A stretch of 64,000 nucleotides of DNA from contig NZ_CP088296.1 in the NCBI RefSeq assembly GCF_024666595.1, forward strand, positions 1,736,001-1,800,000, read 5' to 3'. Within the stretch, counting starts at the first letter, position 1, and the number at the start of each line of letters is the position of its first letter. The position numbers and the translations under genes were made by a program. The notes under the pieces are model-generated. The model was not told the origin of the DNA, searched no databases, and saw nothing but the letters and a program-made list of their open reading frames with translations. This document shows positions 59,948-64,000 of the stretch, one piece after another. The stretch comes from Sphingomonas sp. J315. Lineage in GTDB: Bacteria; Pseudomonadota; Alphaproteobacteria; Sphingomonadales; Sphingomonadaceae.

Positions 59948-60241
59948 TTACTCGGTTCCCGACGAATCCTGCATTCCGGCGTGGTGGCGGATCACCTCGT
60001 CGATGATGAAACGCAGGAATTTCTCGGAGAATTCGGGGTCGAGATCGGCCTCCGCTGCTAGGTCGCGCAAGCGGGCGATCTGGCGCTCCTCGCGCGCGGG
60101 ATCGGCGGGGGGCAGGTTCGTTTCCGCCTTGAACCGCCCGACTGCCTGGGTGATCTGGAAACGCTCGGCGAGGAGAAACACCAGCGCCGCGTCGATCCGA
60201 TCGATGCTCTGGCGATAGCGCTGTAAAGTCTCTTCGCTCAT
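59948..60241 (-). CDS. Chorismate mutase (AroQ class)
   Basis: A 97-residue all-helical enzyme converting chorismate to prephenate for phenylalanine and tyrosine synthesis. The family pattern shows as RQSIDRIDAALVFLLAERFQ, TQAVGRFKAE, then PAREERQIARLRDLA and FSEKFLRFIIDEVIRHH (spacing R-K-R-E/Q of the active site). The start at 60241 (MSEETLQ) is chosen over a longer open frame. It is divergent from the polyprenyl synthase. Confidence 0.9.
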   Translation of the reverse strand: MSEETLQRYRQSIDRIDAALVFLLAERFQITQAVGRFKAETNLPPADPAREERQIARLRDLAAEADLDPEFSEKFLRFIIDEVIRHHAGMQDSSGTE

Positions 60242-60346
60242 CTCATGCCCTTCGCATTTGCCGCCGCGCGCCTTCTCGCCGCGCTTTGGTGCCTGCGCAA
60301 CCCTCAACGCTTGCCTTTGCGTCAACTTGCCGCCATCGCGTGCGGC

Positions 60347-61360
60347 ATGAGCGCGACCATTCATCGCATCGGCCGTGGCGCCGAACCCTCACTCGAACCG
60401 ATGATCGCGCTGGTCACTGGCGACATGAACCATGTCAACGCCGTGATCCTTGACCGGATGCAGTCGCAGATCCCGCTGATCCCCGAACTTGCGGGTCACC
60501 TGATCGCGGGCGGCGGCAAAAGGATGCGTCCGATGCTGACGCTGGCCAGCGCACGGCTGCTGGATTATCCGGGCAACCGCCACCACCGGCTCGCCGCCGC
60601 GGTCGAGTTCATCCACACCGCGACGCTGCTCCACGACGATGTCGTCGACGGCAGCGACATGCGCCGGGGCAAGCGCACCGCCAATCTGATCTGGGGCAAT
60701 CCGGCGAGCGTGCTGGTCGGCGATTTCCTGTTCAGCCGCAGCTTCGAGCTGATGGTCGAGGATGGCAGCCTCAAGGTGCTCAAGATCCTGTCCAACGCCA
60801 GCGCGGTGATCGCGGAGGGCGAGGTCAACCAGTTGACCGCCGCGCGCCGCATCGACCTCGACGAAGGCCGCTATCTCGACATTATCGGCGCAAAGACCGC
60901 CGCCTTGTTCGCCGCCGCCTGCCGCATCGCCGCGGTCGTGGCGGAACGCAGCGAGGCGGACGAAGCCGCGCTCGACGCCTATGGCCGCAACCTCGGCATC
61001 GCGTTCCAGCTGGTCGACGACGCGATCGACTATGTTTCCGACGCCGGAACGATGGGCAAGGATGCCGGCGACGATTTCCGCGAGGGCAAGATGACCCTGC
61101 CCGTCATCCTCGCCTATGCGCGCGGCAATGACGAAGAGCGCGCCTTTTGGCGTGAGGCGGTGTTGGGCCGCCGCAACGACGACGCGGATTTCGCGCATGC
61201 GGTCGAACTGGTCCGATCGAGCCGCGCGGTCGACGACACGCTTGCCCGCGCGCGTCACTATGGCCAGCGCGCGATCGATGCCATCGGCGGATTCCCGGCG
61301 AGCGCGGCAAAGGATGCAATGATCGAAGCGGTCGAATTCGCGGTGGCGCGGGCGTATTGA
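60347..61360 (+). CDS. Polyprenyl diphosphate synthase (octaprenyl/decaprenyl type)
   Basis: A 337-residue trans-prenyltransferase that makes the ubiquinone side chain. First aspartate-rich motif in TLLHDDVVDGSDMRRGKRTAN (core HDDVVDGSDMRRG, near residue 100) and second in AFQLVDDAIDYVSD (near residue 225). GGGKRMRPML gives the substrate-binding region. The ATG at 60347 is preferred, as the family begins near there; the earlier ATG at 60245 lies in the divergent promoter region. Chain length cannot be fixed by eye; sphingomonads usually make decaprenyl chains. Confidence 0.92.
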   Translation: MSATIHRIGRGAEPSLEPMIALVTGDMNHVNAVILDRMQSQIPLIPELAGHLIAGGGKRMRPMLTLASARLLDYPGNRHHRLAAAVEFIHTATLLHDDVVDGSDMRRGKRTANLIWGNPASVLVGDFLFSRSFELMVEDGSLKVLKILSNASAVIAEGEVNQLTAARRIDLDEGRYLDIIGAKTAALFAAACRIAAVVAERSEADEAALDAYGRNLGIAFQLVDDAIDYVSDAGTMGKDAGDDFREGKMTLPVILAYARGNDEERAFWREAVLGRRNDDADFAHAVELVRSSRAVDDTLARARHYGQRAIDAIGGFPASAAKDAMIEAVEFAVARAY

Positions 61361-61371
61361 AGGACAGCATC

Positions 61372-61477
61372 CGTCATCCCCGCGAAAGCGGGGACCCATT
61401 TCCCGGACTGTCCAACCACTTGCCGGCTCGGTGCGCCGATAGCGTAGAGATGGGGCCCCGCTTTCGCGGGGGTGACG
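61372..61477. repeat. Hairpin repeat, family B copy 2
   Basis: Arms CGTCATCCCCGCGAAAGCGG... and ...CCGCTTTCGCGGGGGTGACG with a 58-base centre. Same outer sequence and GCGAAAGC core as 42611-42673. It lies 11 bp after the prenyl synthase stop. Confidence 0.85.
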
Positions 61478-61502
61478 ACCGGGGCATCGCGAAGTGCGCG
61501 AC

Positions 61503-61715
61503 CTATTCCTCGACCGGCTCGTCCGCGTCCTCATCGACGCCGAGCACGTCTTCCTCGTCCACGTCGAGCGCTTCGCCGATCGCGTCGGCGATCAGGTCGA
61601 GCTGTTCGTAGCTGGCGGTCAGCTCGATCGTCTCGCCATCCTCATCCTCGAAATTGAGCAGATAGTCGCCGCTGCCGTCCGCCGCGACCGTGAAGCTTGA
61701 AACCGTCCGTGCCAT
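61503..61715 (-). CDS. Small acidic hypothetical protein
   Basis: A 70-residue protein rich in Asp and Glu: MARTVSSFTVAADGSGDYLL, then FEDEDGETIELTASYEQLDL and an acidic tail. The first half could form a small beta sheet of the DUF1292-type, the second a helix and an acidic tail. It has no recognised function. A good ribosome site (GGAGACGG) precedes the start at 61715, which is chosen over the longer frame. Confidence 0.65.
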   Translation of the reverse strand: MARTVSSFTVAADGSGDYLLNFEDEDGETIELTASYEQLDLIADAIGEALDVDEEDVLGVDEDADEPVEE

Positions 61716-61809
61716 ACGCCGTCTCCTTTCCGATTGGGCGCAACGCATGCCGCGCGATCCGGTGCCATCGCGGCTTCAAGCATCGCGCCGAATTGCGTAG
61801 GGCGAGCGG

Positions 61810-64000
61810 GTGAGCGACCTTCCGATCCATGCCGTCCTGCCCGATCTGCTTGCCCGCCTGCGCGGTGCGAGCAACGCGGTGCTGGTCGCGCCGCCGGGGG
61901 CGGGCAAGACGACGGCGGTGGCACCCGCGCTGTTGGCCGAGCCATGGTGCGACGGTGAGATCCTGCTCCTCTCCCCCGCCGCCTCGCCGCGCGCGCTGCG
62001 GCGGAACGCATGGCGGCGCTGGCCGGGGAGAAGGTGGGCGCGACCTTCGGATACGCGACGCGGATGGACACGCGGCGGTCGGCTGCGACGCGGGTCACGG
62101 TCGTGACCGAAGGGATTTTCGTCAACCGCATCCAGGTCGACCCCGAGCTGGCCGGAATCAGCGCGGTATTGTTCGACGAGGTCCATGAACGCAGCCTCGA
62201 CAGCGATTTCGGGCTGGCGCTGGCGCTGGATGCTCAGGGTGCGTTGCGGCCCGACCTGCGCATCGTGGCGATGTCGGCGACGCTCGACGGCGGACGCTTC
62301 TCCGCGCTGATGGACGGCGCGCCGGTGATCGAGAGCGAGGGTCGCAGCTATCCGCTGGAGCTGCGCCATCTTGGCCGCCCGGCCGAGGCGCGGATCGACG
62401 AGCCGGTTGCCGCCGCGATCCGCCAGGCTTTGCGCGAGGCTGAGGGCGGCATCCTCGCCTTCCTGCCCGGCGTTGCCGAGATCGAGCGCACCGCCGAGCG
62501 GTTGGGCGATGTCCCCGGTGCGGTGGTCTACAAGCTCCATGGCAGCCTCGACCCCGGTGCCCAGCGCGCCGCGATTGCCCCCGATCCGCAGGGGCGGCGC
62601 AAGATCGTGCTGGCGACGTCGGTCGCCGAAACCTCGCTGACCCTCGACGGCATCCGCGTCGTCGTCGATTCGGGACTGGCGCGTCGCCCGCGCTATGACC
62701 GCGCGGCGGGGATGACGCGGCTGGTGACCGAACGCGCGAGCCAGGCATCGGCGACCCAGCGCGCCGGTCGTGCGGCGCGACAGGGGCCGGGGGTTGCCTA
62801 TCGGCTCTGGGAAGCCGCCGCGACAGCGGGGATGCCGCCATACGACCCGCCCGAGATCCTGGAGGCCGATCTGTCGGCGCTGACGCTCGATTGCGCGCTT
62901 TGGGGTGTCGCCGATCCGCGTGACCTCAACTGGCTCGACCCGCCGCCGGCCGCCGCCGTGGCCGAGGCACGCGCGCGGCTGACCACGCTCGACGCGCTCG
63001 ACGCCGCTGGCCGCCCCACCGCGCATGGCAAGGCGATCGCCGCGCTCCCGCTCCCGCCCCGGCTCGGCCATATGCTGGTGCGGGCAGGGGAATTGGGGTT
63101 GGCGACCATCGCCGCGCAGGTCGCGGTGCTGCTCGGCGAGCGCGGGCTGGGCGGCCCCGACGCCGACCTCGAAACCCGGATGCGGCGCTGGCGGAGCGAA
63201 CGCGGCCAGCGCGCCGAGGCGGCGTGGAAGCTGGCCGAGCGCTGGGCGAAACTCCTCCCTCTCCCCTCCGGGGAGAGGGCCGGGGATAGGGGCGGTGCCA
63301 TGCCCTCTCCACTACTGCCCCTCTCCCAACCCTCTCCCCGGAGGGGAGAGGGCTTTGATGACGTCGCCCTGTGCATCGCCCTCGCCTTCCCCGACCGGAT
63401 CGCGCGGCGGCGCGACGCATCGGGCGAGACCTGGGCCTCGGCCGGCGGACGCGGGTTCAAGCTCGACCCCGCATCGTCGCTCGCCCGCCACGAATGGCTT
63501 GCGGTCGCCGAAACCCAGGGGATGGCAGCGGGCGCGCGCATCCTGTCCGCCGCCCCGCTCGACCCCGCGCAGATCGAGACCCTGTTCGCCGATCGCATCG
63601 AAACGCGCCGCCATGTCCGCTTCGACCCCGCCACCGGGCGGGTCGAGGCCATGCGCGAACGGCGGCTGGGCGCGATCCGCCTGTCCAGTGGCCTCGACAC
63701 TAGCGCCGACCCGGACGAGGTCGCCGCCGCCCTGCTTGAAGGAGTGCGCGCGCATGGCCTGGCGCTGCTCCCCTGGTCCGACACCGCGCGGGCGCTGCGC
63801 ACCCGCGCCGCCTATGCCGGGTTGGAGCCGCTCTCGGACGCCGCGCTGATCGCCGATCTCGATGACTGGCTCCCCCGGCTGCTGACGGGCAAACGCCGCC
63901 TCGACGCCGTGTCGGCAGAGGGGCTGACCCAAGCGTTACAGAACCGCATCGGCTGGGACGGGCAAAAGACGCTCGACCGCCTCGCCCCCGCGCGGCTCGA
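61810..64000 (+). pseudogene. hrpB: ATP-dependent helicase HrpB, frameshifted and cut by the window end
   Basis: A DExH-box helicase of the HrpB family. The first frame (GTG at 61810) has Walker [10 protein letters not shown], then breaks at a run of five C (61973-61977) where six are expected (restoring [20 protein letters not shown]). The other frame continues with DEVHERSLDSDF (DExH), MSATLDG, SVAETSLTLDGIRVVVDSG (core SVAETSLTLDGIRV) and QRAGRAARQGPG, then the HrpB-specific C-terminal region. At 63257-63352 a palindromic pair is read in frame, inserting a Pro/Gly/Arg-rich segment. The gene runs past 64000. Confidence 0.88.
63257..63352. repeat. REPIN-like palindromic pair inside hrpB
   Basis: Two hairpins, CCCTCTCCCC/GGGGAGAGGG at 63257-63279 and the same arms in the other orientation at 63330-63352, about 50 bp apart. 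They are inverse complements of each other. The element is translated in frame between two HrpB regions (from ...WAKLLPLP to ...GEGFDDV). Confidence 0.85.

Noticed and set aside
61735-61809. A possible small gene or RNA before hrpB
   Set aside because: Only short frames and no structure beyond what random GC-rich sequence gives.

Overview
The window is a gene-dense, GC-rich chromosomal segment from an alphaproteobacterium, most likely a sphingomonad (Sphingomonas or a close relative). The lineage call is an inference from the CrtZ-type carotenoid hydroxylase, the TonB-dependent receptors, the FlbD/sigma-54 plus FliA flagellar hierarchy, and the base composition. I saw no rRNA, tRNA, CRISPR array, IS element or prophage, and no gene-free gap longer than 300 bp.

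Layout. Positions 1-19775 hold housekeeping and metabolic genes: the 5' end of sucC, a lipoprotein, crtZ, a TauE-type permease, prs, a three-gene branched-chain 2-oxoacid dehydrogenase operon, an MFS transporter, a TonB-dependent receptor divergent from a TetR regulator with a visible operator, a DUF559 nuclease gene sitting between two 65-bp inverted repeats, a TlpA-like thioredoxin divergent from argH, then argH-lptM-lysA-siroheme-corA, a response regulator, an FMN reductase and a CoA-racemase homologue. Positions 19820-56039 are one flagellar island. A minus-strand block runs from flbD through fliE-F-G-H-I-J-K-L-M-N-O-P-Q-R, flhB and fliD-fliS. It is followed by the flagellin gene (+), a second minus-strand block (motA/motB-like pair, flgA, flgM-flgN, a lytic transglycosylase, flhA, fliA) and the plus-strand flgB-C-D-E-F-G-H-I-J-K-L with motA-motB. 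Positions 56158-64000 hold a second TonB receptor, a GH130-type protein, chorismate mutase, a polyprenyl diphosphate synthase, a small acidic protein and the start of the helicase gene hrpB.

Regulation can be read directly. Four sites match the sigma-54 form TGGC(A/C)CG-N4-TTGC: before flgB, before the transglycosylase-flhA-fliA operon, before fliK (one mismatch) and before the motA-like/flgA operon. Four sites share the form T(T/A/C)AA-N15-G(C/T)CGTT and stand before fliC, fliD-fliS, flgM-flgN and motA-motB, which are the classical late genes driven by FliA (sigma-28). FlbD would act on the first set, and FliA held by FlgM on the second.

The most unusual features are: (1) a flagellin whose variable domain is replaced by nine 13-residue repeats followed by nine 8-residue repeats; (2) a DUF559 nuclease gene that starts and stops inside its flanking inverted repeats; (3) palindromic REPIN-like units inserted in frame inside the E2 and hrpB genes; (4) an 80-bp hairpin family with conserved stems and unrelated loops, two copies of which split the flagellar gene pairs fliI/fliJ and motA/motB; (5) a second, divergent MotA/MotB-like pair. 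Five genes (lysA, flhB, fliA, a TonB receptor and hrpB) each carry one single-base frameshift, four of them in a homopolymer. Because lysA is normally essential, consensus errors are the likeliest cause, although phase variation cannot be excluded from sequence alone.
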